A DNA stretch of 51,465 nt, from the NCBI GenBank assembly GCA_012729815.1, contig JAAYCJ010000298.1, positions 1 to 51,465 on the forward strand. The letters are read 5' to 3'. Each line of letters opens with the position of its first letter. The first letter of the stretch is position 1. The position numbers were made by a program, and so were the translations under genes. Below are positions 41,582 to 50,419 of the stretch, piece after piece. This stretch comes from Phycisphaerae bacterium (GTDB taxonomy: Bacteria; Planctomycetota; Phycisphaerae; JAAYCJ01). The notes beneath the pieces are model-generated. The model was not told where the DNA came from. It saw only the letters and a list, made by a program, of their open reading frames with translations, and made no database searches.

Positions 41582-42167
41582 CTCCACGGTGTTCGTGATC
41601 GACGATGACGGCCACGTGCTGCATGCGCTGCGCGAACTGATCGAGTCGGTCGGACTGCGGGTCAGGGCCTTCGCGTCGGCCCGCGAGTTCCTCGATCAAT
41701 ACGATCCATCCGAACCGGGCTGCCGGCTTTTGGGCATGAGCGGTCTGGAGTTGCAGCGGAAGCTGATCGCCCGGAAAGCCCAGATCCCGATCATCTTCAT
41801 TACGGCCTATGCCGACGTGCCGATGGCGGTGCAGGCCATGCAGATGGGGGCGGTGGACTTCCTCGAAAAGCCGTTTCGCGACCAGGCCCTGCTGGACTGC
41901 CTGTATCGGGCGCTGGAGCGGGACCAGGCCATCCGTCAGGCGGCGGCCCGGAAGGCTGAGATCAGAAAGAACTTCGAGCAACTGACGCCCATGGAGCGCC
42001 AGGTCGCCTGCCGGTTGGCCGAGGGCAAGTCCAACAAAGCCATCGCTCTGGAACTCAAGATCAGCCAGAAGACGGTGGACTTTCACCGCGCCAACCTCCT
42101 GGCCAAGATGCAGGCCGAGTCCGTGCCCCAACTGGTGCGTCTGATCGTGCTGGCCGAGCTGCTCTAG
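41571..42167 (+). CDS. FixJ-type response regulator lacking the phospho-acceptor Asp
   Basis: A 198-residue regulator starting at ATG 41571, inside the end of the kinase gene. The receiver has the acidic pocket D11-D12-D13, T78 and K100. But the segment expected to read PGCLVLDVRLPEMSGLEL (as in the neighbour at 42457) reads PGCRLLGMSGLEL: five residues including the Asp (position 55 in the neighbour) are absent, and the following Pro is Leu. The reading frame is intact. A LuxR-type helix-turn-helix follows (LTPMERQVACRLAEGKSNKA, ISQKTVDFHRANLLAKM). It should be unable to take a phosphate in the usual way and may act constitutively or as a partner of the second regulator. Confidence 0.85.
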   Translation: MFTDSTVFVIDDDGHVLHALRELIESVGLRVRAFASAREFLDQYDPSEPGCRLLGMSGLELQRKLIARKAQIPIIFITAYADVPMAVQAMQMGAVDFLEKPFRDQALLDCLYRALERDQAIRQAAARKAEIRKNFEQLTPMERQVACRLAEGKSNKAIALELKISQKTVDFHRANLLAKMQAESVPQLVRLIVLAELL

Positions 42168-42456
42168 GCCGCTTTCGCCCCAGCCCCGCGCGGCATTCCT
42201 CACCACTTTGCCGGACGGCGGGGCACCCATCTTTACAATCCCGCCATCCGATTGCCAGTCACGTCAGGCAACATGCCGGTTCAGCCCAGTAATTTCCCTG
42301 CTCTCCCCCACCAGTTCCCGGATTAACCTTGCCAAGCCGTCATCCGAACCTATAACCAGCGCGAAACGGCGACGAATACCGGCGATGTCGTGTTGCAGAA
42401 CCTTTCGACAGCCAACGGGCTCGAGACCTCTGACGAACCACAGGAGACGCAGCCTC

Positions 42457-43137
42457 ATGGTCGATGAGCCGAGGGTGTTTGTGCTTGATGACGATCCGAG
42501 TGTCAGGGAAAGGCTCGCGGAGTTGCTGACCTCCGTGAGAATCCGCGGCGAAGGCTTTACCGCTCCAACCGAATTCCTGAAGGCCTACGATCCCTCCGTT
42601 CCCGGATGCCTGGTGCTGGACGTTCGCCTGCCGGAGATGAGCGGCCTGGAGTTGCACCGGCGGCTCGTCTCGCAAGGGGCCCTGCTGCCGGTGATCTATC
42701 TGACCGCGCATGCCGACGTGGCGTTGGCCGTCGACGCGATGAAACTGGGAGCGGTTGATTTCCTGGAGAAACCCTCCCGCGACCAGGCGCTGCTGGACGC
42801 CATCCAGCGCGGACTGGAAAAGGCGGTCGCGCTGCAACGCCGCGAGCGCCGCCGCCGGGAACTCCTGGAGCGTTTCGGCCGGCTCAGCCCAATCGAGCGG
42901 AAGGTGGCGGACCGGCTGGTGGAGGGCCGGTCGAGCAAGCAGATCGCCCGCGAACTGGGCATCAGCCCCAAGACGGTCGACTTCCACAAGCAGCACATCC
43001 TGGAGAAAACCGAAGCCGACGGCGTGACCGAACTGGTGCGACTCCGTCTGGACCTGCAGCGGCACCAGGAATGCACCGGCTCGACCAAGGCAAACGGCAA
43101 TGATGCGGCCGCCGCAAAGGGCCGAAGCGGAAGTTAA
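42457..43137 (+). CDS. FixJ-family response regulator (complete receiver)
   Basis: A 226-residue two-domain regulator. The receiver domain has D11-D13, phospho-acceptor D55 (LVLDVRLPEMSG), T78-like threonine in IYLTAHAD, and the Lys in DFLEKPSRDQ. The LuxR/FixJ DNA-binding domain is LSPIERKVADRLVEGRSSKQ and ISPKTVDFHKQHILEKTEAD. CAGGAG lies upstream of the ATG at 42457. It is clearly a paralogue of the preceding regulator and is the likely partner of the kinase. A 26-residue polar tail (Asn/Ala/Gly-rich) follows the domain. The 289 bp before it holds no obvious gene. A terminator follows at 43233. Confidence 0.92.
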   Translation: MVDEPRVFVLDDDPSVRERLAELLTSVRIRGEGFTAPTEFLKAYDPSVPGCLVLDVRLPEMSGLELHRRLVSQGALLPVIYLTAHADVALAVDAMKLGAVDFLEKPSRDQALLDAIQRGLEKAVALQRRERRRRELLERFGRLSPIERKVADRLVEGRSSKQIARELGISPKTVDFHKQHILEKTEADGVTELVRLRLDLQRHQECTGSTKANGNDAAAAKGRSGS

Positions 43138-43232
43138 GACCGATCGAACACCTGGAACGACAACGAAACGCAGCGATGAGCAACGAATCGGGACACAACC
43201 TTACCAACCAGTCTCATGTTCTTGAACACGGG

Positions 43233-43263
43233 AAGGAGCGAAGCTACCCCACTTCGCTCCTTT
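43233..43263 (+). terminator. Intrinsic terminator after the two-component genes
   Basis: AAGGAGCGAAG (43233-43243), 8-base loop, CTTCGCTCCTT (43252-43262), ending in TTT. Confidence 0.8.
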
Positions 43264-43309
43264 CCACCCATTCACACCGGACACTCATACGGGGGTAGGG
43301 AGGTCTGAC

Positions 43310-45706
43310 ATGAAGGGCATCGGACTACAGGCGAAACTGTTGGTGGTGCTGGGTCTGCTGGCGGGCGTGGCGGTCGCCGTCGCGTGCGTCGGGCTCAGCA
43401 AACTGGGCGGAATGAACGACCGGCTCAACGCGATCGTGGATCTCTCAGCCGAGAAGGTCAAGATCGCCGGGCAGATCAAGCAGGACGTGCTGCGGATCGG
43501 ACGGGCCGAGAAAAACCTGATCCTGGCCGACTCGGTGGAGCGGATGACCGCCTACGCCGACGAGATCGACCAGGTGCAGAAGGAACTGGGCGACCGTCTG
43601 ACCAGATTCCGCTCGCTGGCGGACGCCGAGGGCAAGGCGAAACTCGACGAGTTCACCACGATCTGGAACGGCTATCTCGAAACGCACAAGCAGGTGCGAG
43701 CTTACGCCATGCTCAACTCGAACGTGCGGGCCAGGATGATGTCGGGCCAGGAGGGCCGCCAGGCCTACGATAACGCCGAGGCTATCCTCAAGGCCCTGGC
43801 CACGCTCAGCGACGAGAACGTCTCCAAGCAGATCGCCCTGGCCGGCGAGTCGGCGGGCCGCGTCAAGCTCGGAGACGCCCTGGTCCAGGACCTGCTTCGC
43901 GTCCATCGCGCCGAGAAGAACGTCATCCTCGAACAATCGCCGGAACGGATGAAGGAATACGACGCTGAGCGGCGGCGCCTCGTGACGTCGGCCGACCAGG
44001 CGGCGCAGGAACTGCGCCAATGCGTGACCGACCAGGGACGCCCCGCCTTCGAAGCCTTCGCAGCCGAGTACGAGCGCTTCAAGACCTATAGCGACCAAGT
44101 GTGCGCACTGGCGCTGGAGGCCAAGTCCGCGGAGGCGACGACCCTCTCCTGCGGTGATGGCCGGGCCGCCTACGACAAGGCGGAGGAGGCGCTCCAGACG
44201 CTCGTGGCGCTGAACGTCAAGCAGAACGCCGAGGCGGCCAAGGCGGCGGAGGAGGCAGCCGAAACCGCCCTGACCACCGCCCGGGTCGTCCAGGACATGC
44301 TCGCCGTGCACCGGGCCGAGAAGAACCTGATCCTCGAGACCAGCCAGGAAGGCATGGACCGCTACGCCGACGCCATCGAGCAGTATCAGACCGCCATCGA
44401 GGAAAAACTCGGATCGCTGGATAAGATCACAAACGCTGAGGGCAAGGCCAGGCTCGGCCAGTTCCGCGGCGTGTGGGCCGAATTCACCGAGATCAGCCGA
44501 AAGGTCCGGGCGATCAGCCGCGAAAACGGCAACAACAGGGCCTTCGAACTGGCCACCACCAAAGGCCGCGAACTGGCCGACGCCAGCGAGGCCGTGCTGA
44601 CCGCGCTCGTGGACAAGAACATCGAGGGCATGGAGGCGGACAAAAAAACCAGTGACGCCAACTACGCCTCCGCCCGCTTCCTGATGCTGTCGGTCAGCGT
44701 GGTGGGAATCCTGGTCGCGGCCGCCTTGGGCCTGGCCATCATCCGGGGCGTCGTCGGCATGCTCAAACGGGTATTCGCCGGACTGCGGACGTGCAGCACC
44801 GCGGAGCTCGAATCGGCCGCCCAAGCGATCAATCAGATCATCGACGGAATGACCAGCGGCTCAGCCCAGGTCAGCATGGCCTCGACCCAACTGGCCGAAG
44901 GCTCCAGCGAACAGGCGTCCAGCCTCGAAGAGACCTCCGCCTCGCTGGAAGAGATCGCCGCGACCACCAAGCAGAACGCCGCCGGCGCCGAGCAGGCCAA
45001 GGAGATGGCCCTGGTCACCCGCAACGCCGCCCAGAAGGGAAAGGACGTGATGAGCCAGATGTCCAAGGCCATGGCCGACATCAAGAACTCCTCCGACGAG
45101 ACGGCCAAAATCCTCAAGACCATTGACGAGATCGCCTTCCAGACCAACCTGCTGGCCCTCAACGCCGCGGTCGAAGCCGCGCGGGCCGGCGAGGCGGGCA
45201 AGGGCTTCGCCGTGGTCGCTGAGGAGGTCCGCAACCTGGCCCAGCGGTCGGCCGAAGCGGCCCGCAACACCGGAGACATGATCGAAGAGTCGATCAAGAA
45301 CTCTGAACGCGGCGTCCAGATCAACGACGAGGTCGCCAAGGCCCTCGAAGAAATCGCGGAGAACTCGACCAAGCTCAGCGAGTCGATCAGCCAGATCGCC
45401 AGCGCCTCGCAGCAGCAGTCGCAGGGTGTCTCGCAGGTGAATATCGCCACCAGCGAGATGGACAAGGTGACGCAGTCCAACGCCGCGACCGCGGAGGAAC
45501 TCAACGCCCAGGCCGAGGAGCTCAACTCGATGATCGTGGAACTGGAAGCCTTGTTCCGCGGCTCGTCGAACGCCGCCCCCCCTTCGGGCAAGGCGGGCCA
45601 CGAGATGGCCTCCGCCAAACCCAGGAAGCTTCGGAAGAATGCCCTTACCGCGTCGTCGGCAGCGCAGAACGCCGGCGCGACCGACGTCGTCCTCAAGGAG
45701 TTTTGA
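43310..45706 (+). CDS. Methyl-accepting chemotaxis protein with three tandem sensor repeats
   Basis: A 798-residue chemoreceptor. TM1 is at about 8-30 and TM2 at about 455-480. The region between holds three helical repeats of the 4HB_MCP type, each with a conserved block ([30 protein letters not shown]) whose Arg codons lie at 43502, 43907 and 44312, exactly 405 bp (135 residues) apart. A short HAMP-like linker follows TM2. The cytoplasmic hairpin has the invariant tip [19 protein letters not shown] near residue 615 and Glu/Gln-rich methylation helices. GGGAGG precedes the ATG. Typical receptors have only one such sensor domain. No chemotaxis partners (CheA/W/R) are in the window. Confidence 0.93.
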   Translation: MKGIGLQAKLLVVLGLLAGVAVAVACVGLSKLGGMNDRLNAIVDLSAEKVKIAGQIKQDVLRIGRAEKNLILADSVERMTAYADEIDQVQKELGDRLTRFRSLADAEGKAKLDEFTTIWNGYLETHKQVRAYAMLNSNVRARMMSGQEGRQAYDNAEAILKALATLSDENVSKQIALAGESAGRVKLGDALVQDLLRVHRAEKNVILEQSPERMKEYDAERRRLVTSADQAAQELRQCVTDQGRPAFEAFAAEYERFKTYSDQVCALALEAKSAEATTLSCGDGRAAYDKAEEALQTLVALNVKQNAEAAKAAEEAAETALTTARVVQDMLAVHRAEKNLILETSQEGMDRYADAIEQYQTAIEEKLGSLDKITNAEGKARLGQFRGVWAEFTEISRKVRAISRENGNNRAFELATTKGRELADASEAVLTALVDKNIEGMEADKKTSDANYASARFLMLSVSVVGILVAAALGLAIIRGVVGMLKRVFAGLRTCSTAELESAAQAINQIIDGMTSGSAQVSMASTQLAEGSSEQASSLEETSASLEEIAATTKQNAAGAEQAKEMALVTRNAAQKGKDVMSQMSKAMADIKNSSDETAKILKTIDEIAFQTNLLALNAAVEAARAGEAGKGFAVVAEEVRNLAQRSAEAARNTGDMIEESIKNSERGVQINDEVAKALEEIAENSTKLSESISQIASASQQQSQGVSQVNIATSEMDKVTQSNAATAEELNAQAEELNSMIVELEALFRGSSNAAPPSGKAGHEMASAKPRKLRKNALTASSAAQNAGATDVVLKEF

Positions 45707-45761
45707 CAACGATGCCGCCGGCGTGCGGCTTTCACCAGGCTCGCATAGAGGGCTGAGGGAT

Positions 45762-45792
45762 GAAGAAGGGCGATCCGCCGTCGCCCTTCTTC
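45762..45792 (+). terminator. Stem-loop after the chemoreceptor gene
   Basis: GAAGAAGGGCGA (45762-45773) pairs perfectly with TCGCCCTTCTTC (45781-45792), 7-base loop. No T run follows, so termination may be partial and the next gene could be read through. Confidence 0.55.
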
Positions 45793-45841
45793 GCCCTGTC
45801 CGCGGAACAACGGAGTGCGCAACCGACACGGAGGTAGAGCC

Positions 45842-48313
45842 ATGAGACACCGGCACACCCTGATCCACGCGATGTTCGTGCTGTCCGGGTTCACCGGCCT
45901 GGTCTACGAGGTGGTCTGGGCCCGGCGGCTGACGTTGACGCTCGGCGCGTCCACCTTCGCCGTGGCGGCGGTGCTGATCGCGTTCATGGGCGGGATGAGC
46001 GCGGGCGCGTTTCTGTTCGGCCGGCTGGCCGACCGCCGCAAGCGGCATCTGCTGATCTACGGGCTGCTCGAGATCGCGATCGGGATCTACGCGTTGCTGT
46101 TTCCGACGATCCTCGAGTGGGTCGGCGGCCTCTACGTGCTGGTCTATCAGCACTTCGAGCCGGGGTTCTACGCGATCAGCCTGATCCGGCTGGCCCTCTC
46201 GGTGGCGATCCTGCTGGCGCCGACCATCGCGATGGGCGGCACGCTGCCGGTCCTCTGCGCGATGCTGGCCGCCGAACGGGGCTGCCCGTCGAAACGGACC
46301 GCGGCGCTCTACGCCCTCAACACGTTGGGCGGCGTGGCCGGATGTCTGTGCGCCGGGTTTCTGCTGATACCGCACTATGGACTGCCGGCCACCACGCTGA
46401 CCGCGGCGGCGACGAACCTCGCCATCGGTCTGGTCGCGATCCTGCTGCAGCGGCGGTGGATCGCCTCGCCGCCGGAGACTCCTCTCGCGGGTCGCGGCGC
46501 GGCGATGGCGCCCGCCGCGCCGGCTTCGCCGGTGATCGCCGCGGTGGTCGCCGCCACCGCCCTGTGCGGTTTTACCGCCATGGTCTATCAGACCATCTGG
46601 ACGCGGGTGCTTTCGATGGTGATCGGAACCACGGTCTACGCGTTCACGACGATCCTCGCCGCGTTCCTGACCGGCATCGTCCTGGGCAGCCTGATCTACT
46701 CGCTGCGGCCGCCTCGCCGGTCGGTGCTCTGGCTCGGTGTGGCCCAGATCCTGATCGCGGTGTGGGTGGCGCTGGCCATGCCGCGATTCGACGAGCTGCC
46801 GTTCGTGTTCCTGAGGGTCTTCGACTGGACCTCGTCCAGCTGGCCGTTGTTCCAACTCGTGCGGTTCTTAATGCTGCTGGCCGTGCTGCTGGTTCCCGGA
46901 ACGCTGTTCGGAATCTGCTTTCCGCTGGCGGTCGGAACCGTGGTGCGACGGGTGGAGGAGGCGGGCAGCAAGGTCGGACTGATCTACAGCTTCAACACGA
47001 TCGGCGCGGTGCTCGGGGCGTTTGCCGGAGGCTTCGTGATCGTGGTCTATCTGGGCTTCCAGAAGGGCATGGTGGTGACCGCGGGACTCAACGCGTTCGC
47101 CGGCCTGGGACTGCTGGCGATCGGGGCGGAACTGACAGCCAGGCGGCGGGCGGCGGTGATCGCCGCGGCGGCAACGGCCCTGTTCCTCTCGGTGCTGGGC
47201 ATTCGTCCGTGGCGGATCCATCACCTCAACAGCGGAGCCTACGTCTACGCCCACGACTACCGCGACCTGCACGACGTCAGACAGGCCATGAACGCCTACC
47301 GAATCGCCTACTACCGCGAAGGCCCCACCGCCACCGTCTCGGTCTTCCACGACCCGCGCGGCACCATGTCCCTGGCCATCGACGGCAAGACCGACGCCTC
47401 CACCGGCGAGCACGCCGATATGTCCACCCAGATCCTCCTGTCGCACCTGCCGGTGATGTTCGTGGACCGGCCGCGCGACGCCCTGCTGATCGGTTTGGGC
47501 AGTGGGGTCAGCCTCGGATCGCTGCTGCAACATCGGGTCGAGCGGGTGGACGTGGTCGAGATCTCCGAAGCGGTGGTCGAGGCATCCGAACTCTTCCGCC
47601 GATACAATCACGACGCTCTGGACGATCCGCGGGTCAACCTGATCGTCGGCGACGGCCGCCACCATCTCCAGCGGACCGGCCGACGCTACGACGTGATCAT
47701 CTCGCAGCCGTCGAACCCGTGGATCACCGGCGTATCAAACCTCTTCACCCGCGAATACTACCAGGCGATGTCGCGGCGGCTCAACCGCGGCGGCGTGGTC
47801 TGTCAGTGGATCCCCTCCTATCACATGTCGCAGGAAATGCTGGCGGTGATCACCAAGACCTTCTCGGCCGTGTTTCCGTGCGCGTCGATGTGGAGCAGTT
47901 CGGTGGTCGGCGACCTGTTTCTGATCGGCTCGAACGAGAAGGTGGAACTGGACTACCGGCTGTTCCTCGAACGCCTGGGCCGGCCGCGGATCAAGCAGGA
48001 CTTGGCCCGGATCGGCATGGACGAGCCGCTCCTGCTGGCCCGCACGTTCAAGTTCGCCCAAGACGGCATCGCCCAGTTCCTGAGCCGCCTTCCCGACCAC
48101 CTGCCCGAAAACTCGGATGACTACCCGGTCGTCGAATTCATGACCCCGCGATTCCTGCTCACCCAGCGTGTGGCCAGAGACTTCCGCCGCCCTTCCGACC
48201 TGGCCGGCAGCCTCGGCGGCCTGCTCAACCTGATCGCGTTCACCGAAGAGGAAAACAGCAGAAACTTCGCCGATAACGCCCAACAGATCATGCAGGGCGA
48301 CCAGCAAAACTAA
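45842..48313 (+). CDS. Fused MFS-type membrane domain and spermidine-synthase-like domain
   Basis: An 823-residue protein. Residues of about 1-460 hold twelve or so hydrophobic segments (GFTGLVYEVVWARRLTLTLG opens each half; a second copy reads GFTAMVYQTIWTRVLSMVIG). About 520-760 is a Rossmann methyltransferase-like domain of the polyamine synthase type: LLIGLGSGVSLGSLLQHRVE and VDVVEISEAVVEASELF. The catalytic Asp motif of true spermidine synthases (D-x-x-D-P) is replaced by ISQPSNPWITGVSNLFTREY, the usual form in this fused family, whose function is not established. GGAGG precedes the ATG. It lies 135 bp after the chemoreceptor. Confidence 0.85.
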   Translation: MRHRHTLIHAMFVLSGFTGLVYEVVWARRLTLTLGASTFAVAAVLIAFMGGMSAGAFLFGRLADRRKRHLLIYGLLEIAIGIYALLFPTILEWVGGLYVLVYQHFEPGFYAISLIRLALSVAILLAPTIAMGGTLPVLCAMLAAERGCPSKRTAALYALNTLGGVAGCLCAGFLLIPHYGLPATTLTAAATNLAIGLVAILLQRRWIASPPETPLAGRGAAMAPAAPASPVIAAVVAATALCGFTAMVYQTIWTRVLSMVIGTTVYAFTTILAAFLTGIVLGSLIYSLRPPRRSVLWLGVAQILIAVWVALAMPRFDELPFVFLRVFDWTSSSWPLFQLVRFLMLLAVLLVPGTLFGICFPLAVGTVVRRVEEAGSKVGLIYSFNTIGAVLGAFAGGFVIVVYLGFQKGMVVTAGLNAFAGLGLLAIGAELTARRRAAVIAAAATALFLSVLGIRPWRIHHLNSGAYVYAHDYRDLHDVRQAMNAYRIAYYREGPTATVSVFHDPRGTMSLAIDGKTDASTGEHADMSTQILLSHLPVMFVDRPRDALLIGLGSGVSLGSLLQHRVERVDVVEISEAVVEASELFRRYNHDALDDPRVNLIVGDGRHHLQRTGRRYDVIISQPSNPWITGVSNLFTREYYQAMSRRLNRGGVVCQWIPSYHMSQEMLAVITKTFSAVFPCASMWSSSVVGDLFLIGSNEKVELDYRLFLERLGRPRIKQDLARIGMDEPLLLARTFKFAQDGIAQFLSRLPDHLPENSDDYPVVEFMTPRFLLTQRVARDFRRPSDLAGSLGGLLNLIAFTEEENSRNFADNAQQIMQGDQQN

Positions 48314-48331
48314 CCTCAGGCCCTTCGTCTC

Positions 48332-49339
48332 TTATCCCGCCTGGGCGAGAGGTTTGTGGGCGGGGCAGTGCTGCTTGCCGGTGTGGACGAAGGTCTTGAG
48401 GTTGGCTAGCGGAGCTTCAGCGGGGATGTCGCAGCCGCTGGAAAGAATGAAGTTCTCGCAGCCGGCCATGCGGTCGAGCAGGTCGCGCGTGGCACGCTCG
48501 ACGTCGGCGGGCGCGCCCCGCAACAGGACGTTGACGGGATCCACGTTGCCCATCAAGACGACGTCGCCCGGCATTCGCGCCGCGGCGGCGGGCATGTCGA
48601 GCATGCTGTCGAGGCTCAGACCGTGAACCTCGGTTTTGCACATCGGCTCGACCATCGCGGTGGTGTCGCCGCAGATGTGCAGGACGGTCATGCAGTCGAG
48701 GTGCCGGAAAATCTGCCGGACGGACCGGCCGGAAAACTCCCAGAACATGTTCGGTCCCAACAGCACCGCCGTCGGTTCGAGCATCATGATGATCTTGGCC
48801 CCGGCTTCGACCTGGGCCTTGGCGTAGCGGACGATGATCTGCTCGCAAAAGTCCAAAGCCGACTTGACCAGCTCCGGAGTGTCCAGCGTGGCCAAAGCGA
48901 TCCGCTGGGCGCCGAACATCAGGCCGGCCAGCGTGAACGGGCCGATTGCGTACCCGCCGACCGGGATCGTCAGACGGTCGACCAGCCGACGGATGGTCTC
49001 AAGGAACACCCACACCCGCCCGTCGGCCAGCGGATCGACGGCCCGATACTGATCGAGGTCTTCAGCCTTCTCAACCGGGTGCCACTCGACGGTGGCGCTG
49101 TCGTGCAGGGGGAACCGCACGGGCAGACCCAGCGCGTTGGCCTCAACCGACAGATCCATCATGACGAACTGAGCATCCGGCTGGGTCAGCTCAGCCAGTT
49201 TGTAGAGCGAACGGTACTGCAGCTCGGCGTTGAAACCGTTCTGCTTGATGGAGCTCCCCGTCAACGCGGTGCCGGGGAACCCGGCCAGCGGGACCACAAG
49301 CCGACGGCCGCTTTTCCTCACCAGATCGACCAAACGCAT
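48332..49339 (-). CDS. URO-D family methyltransferase (MtaA/MtbA-like), canonical zinc motif
   Basis: A 335-residue protein starting at ATG 49339 with AAGGAGAG upstream. It has the URO-D barrel and the full zinc set of methylcobamide:coenzyme M methyltransferases: H-I-C in LHICGDTTAM and the later Cys in LSSGCDIPAEAPLANL. Other family blocks include MGNVDPVNVLLRGAPADVE. It begins RLVDLVRKSGRRLVVPLAGF. It likely takes methyl from a methylated corrinoid protein and passes it to a thiol or folate. It is separate from the two URO-D genes of the large operon and has its own promoter with three 13-bp repeats. Confidence 0.85.
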   Translation of the reverse strand: MRLVDLVRKSGRRLVVPLAGFPGTALTGSSIKQNGFNAELQYRSLYKLAELTQPDAQFVMMDLSVEANALGLPVRFPLHDSATVEWHPVEKAEDLDQYRAVDPLADGRVWVFLETIRRLVDRLTIPVGGYAIGPFTLAGLMFGAQRIALATLDTPELVKSALDFCEQIIVRYAKAQVEAGAKIIMMLEPTAVLLGPNMFWEFSGRSVRQIFRHLDCMTVLHICGDTTAMVEPMCKTEVHGLSLDSMLDMPAAAARMPGDVVLMGNVDPVNVLLRGAPADVERATRDLLDRMAGCENFILSSGCDIPAEAPLANLKTFVHTGKQHCPAHKPLAQAG

Positions 49340-49373
49340 GGTTCTCTCCTTGCGGTTTCCTGTGTCGATCTGT

Positions 49374-49402
49374 ATTATACAAAATGGATATAATGAGGCC
49401 AA
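49374..49402 (-). promoter_or_regulatory. Promoter of the URO-D gene at 48332-49339
   Basis: Minus strand: TTGGCC (49402-49397), 17-base spacer, perfect TATAAT (49379-49374). The -10 lies in a 21-bp inverted repeat (ATTATA 49374-49379, TATAAT 49389-49394). Confidence 0.6.
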
Positions 49403-49446
49403 AGGTAAATTATCCAAAATGGATGAAATTTTTATTCAATTTGGAT
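49377..49446. repeat. Three 13-bp sites like ATCCAAAATGGAT
   Basis: ATACAAAATGGAT (49377-49389), ATCCAAAATGGAT (49412-49424, a palindrome apart from its central base) and ATTCAATTTGGAT (49434-49446). They cover the -10 and upstream region of the URO-D promoter. Spacing of start points is 35 and 22 bp. They look like operators of one regulator. Confidence 0.55.
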
Positions 49447-49462
49447 ATTTACCCAACAAAGA

Positions 49463-49486
49463 AGGCCCGACCGTTCGGCCGGGCCT
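49463..49486 (-). terminator. Stem-loop after the lipoprotein gene
   Basis: AGGCCCG (49463-49469) pairs with CGGGCCT (49480-49486) and, after one mismatch, CC with GG, around a GTTC loop. It ends the minus-strand lipoprotein transcript just before the URO-D promoter. Confidence 0.65.
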
Positions 49487-49513
49487 CATCCTAACCTCTT
49501 TTCTAGGCTCGGT

Positions 49514-50095
49514 TTACTGCAACTGCGTGAGCGGAATGGTCTCGTTGAGCTCCAGTTCCTGCTCGAAGACCACGATGTTGAGCGGTCCGTAGACGGTGAT
49601 CGCCCCGCTCAGGTTGCTCAGCTCGGTGCAGTCGGGGCTGACGGTGCAGTTGAAGCTGACGCCCAGGCTGTTGACCAGGGCGGCTATGGCCACGCCACTG
49701 ACGTCGCCGGTGAAGTTCATGGTCACGTCGAAGCCGCCACTGTCGTTCTGAGTGACCTCGGTGGACACCGGCCGGACCCACGCCGTGATGGTCTGTCCGC
49801 CCAGACCGGCGGGCATATCCTCGGGCAGAATGATCTCGAACGGGTCGCCGTTGACGTTGATGTCGGCGAACTCAGCCGGCAGGCCCTCCACCTCGAACTC
49901 GACGAGCTTGGCGTTCTCATCGAAAACCAGCCGGAATCGGCCGTCCGGGTCGCCCCAGACCGTATCGGCGAGCACCTGTTTGGCCAGTTCACTGGCATTG
50001 AAGCTCGTGCCGGGCAGCACGAATCCCCCACATCCCCCCACAGTCATCAGCCCCACCGACAGCAGAACCACCGCGCACAACACTCTCCCCTTCAT
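49514..50095 (-). CDS. Lipoprotein of unknown function
   Basis: A 192-residue protein; ATG at 50095 with GGGAGG upstream. The signal peptide KGRVLCAVVLLSVGLMTVGG is followed by Cys in a lipobox (VGGC), so the mature protein would be lipid-anchored. The rest is beta-rich with no recognisable domain: repeated hydrophobic strands (RFRLVFDENAKLVEFEVEG, GGFDVTMNFTGDVSGVAIAA, LSGAITVYGPLNIVVFEQEL) and two Cys (FNCTVSPDCTEL) that could form a disulphide. A longer frame to 50140 lacks an RBS. It diverges from thiC. Confidence 0.75.
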   Translation of the reverse strand: MKGRVLCAVVLLSVGLMTVGGCGGFVLPGTSFNASELAKQVLADTVWGDPDGRFRLVFDENAKLVEFEVEGLPAEFADINVNGDPFEIILPEDMPAGLGGQTITAWVRPVSTEVTQNDSGGFDVTMNFTGDVSGVAIAALVNSLGVSFNCTVSPDCTELSNLSGAITVYGPLNIVVFEQELELNETIPLTQLQ

Positions 50096-50153
50096 ATCTA
50101 GACCTCCCAAAGAATCGTTACAATCTACTCGACGCCGCACAAGTTATTTACGA

Positions 50154-50181
50154 TTGCACCTCCCTTGGCGGTGTGTATAAT
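50154..50181 (+). promoter_or_regulatory. Promoter of the TPP riboswitch/thiC transcript
   Basis: TTGCAC (50154-50159), 16-base spacer, TATAAT (50176-50181). The -10 is part of GTATAATTATAC, a 12-bp perfect palindrome. Confidence 0.65.
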
Positions 50182-50210
50182 TATACAAAATATTCCGCAG
50201 AATGGAAAAA

Positions 50211-50296
50211 TCGGCGCTAGGGGTGGCCCGTCGGCCTGAGATACGCCTGGTCAGCAGGCGGGACCCTTGGAACCTGATCCGGATAAGTCCGACCGA
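50211..50296 (+). ncRNA. TPP riboswitch (THI element) aptamer
   Basis: The conserved THI-box strings are present in order: GGGGTG (50220-50225), CTGAGAT (50236-50242), ACCC (50263-50266), the near-invariant GGAACCTGATCCGGATAA (50269-50286). A TCGG/CCGA pairing at the ends fits P1. It binds thiamine pyrophosphate and controls thiC downstream. Confidence 0.93.
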
Positions 50297-50326
50297 GATG
50301 GATGAGGCCGGCGTAGGAAAGCGTCG

Positions 50327-50351
50327 CTGTAGCTTTATTGCTGCAGTTTTT
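50327..50351 (+). terminator. Riboswitch expression platform, intrinsic terminator
   Basis: CTGTAGC (50327-50333), TTTATT loop, GCTGCAG (50340-50346, one G-U pair), then TTTTT (50347-50351). Ligand binding should favour this terminator and shut off thiC when TPP is plentiful. Confidence 0.75.
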
Positions 50352-50419
50352 CGTCACCTACCTTCCGGTCCCACCCGCCTTCGCCGCCCCCGACGACCAG
50401 TATGTTGAAAGGATCGATC

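Noticed and set aside
41571-42167. The first response regulator as a pseudogene or frameshift
   Set aside because: The gap is exactly 15 bp, the frame continues through an intact DNA-binding domain, and the other key residues are kept, so I treat it as a real variant gene.
44861-46855. A 664-codon minus-strand frame across the chemoreceptor and the fused synthase-like gene
   Set aside because: It spans two well-supported genes on the other strand and is rich in Arg, Gly and Asp with no domain.
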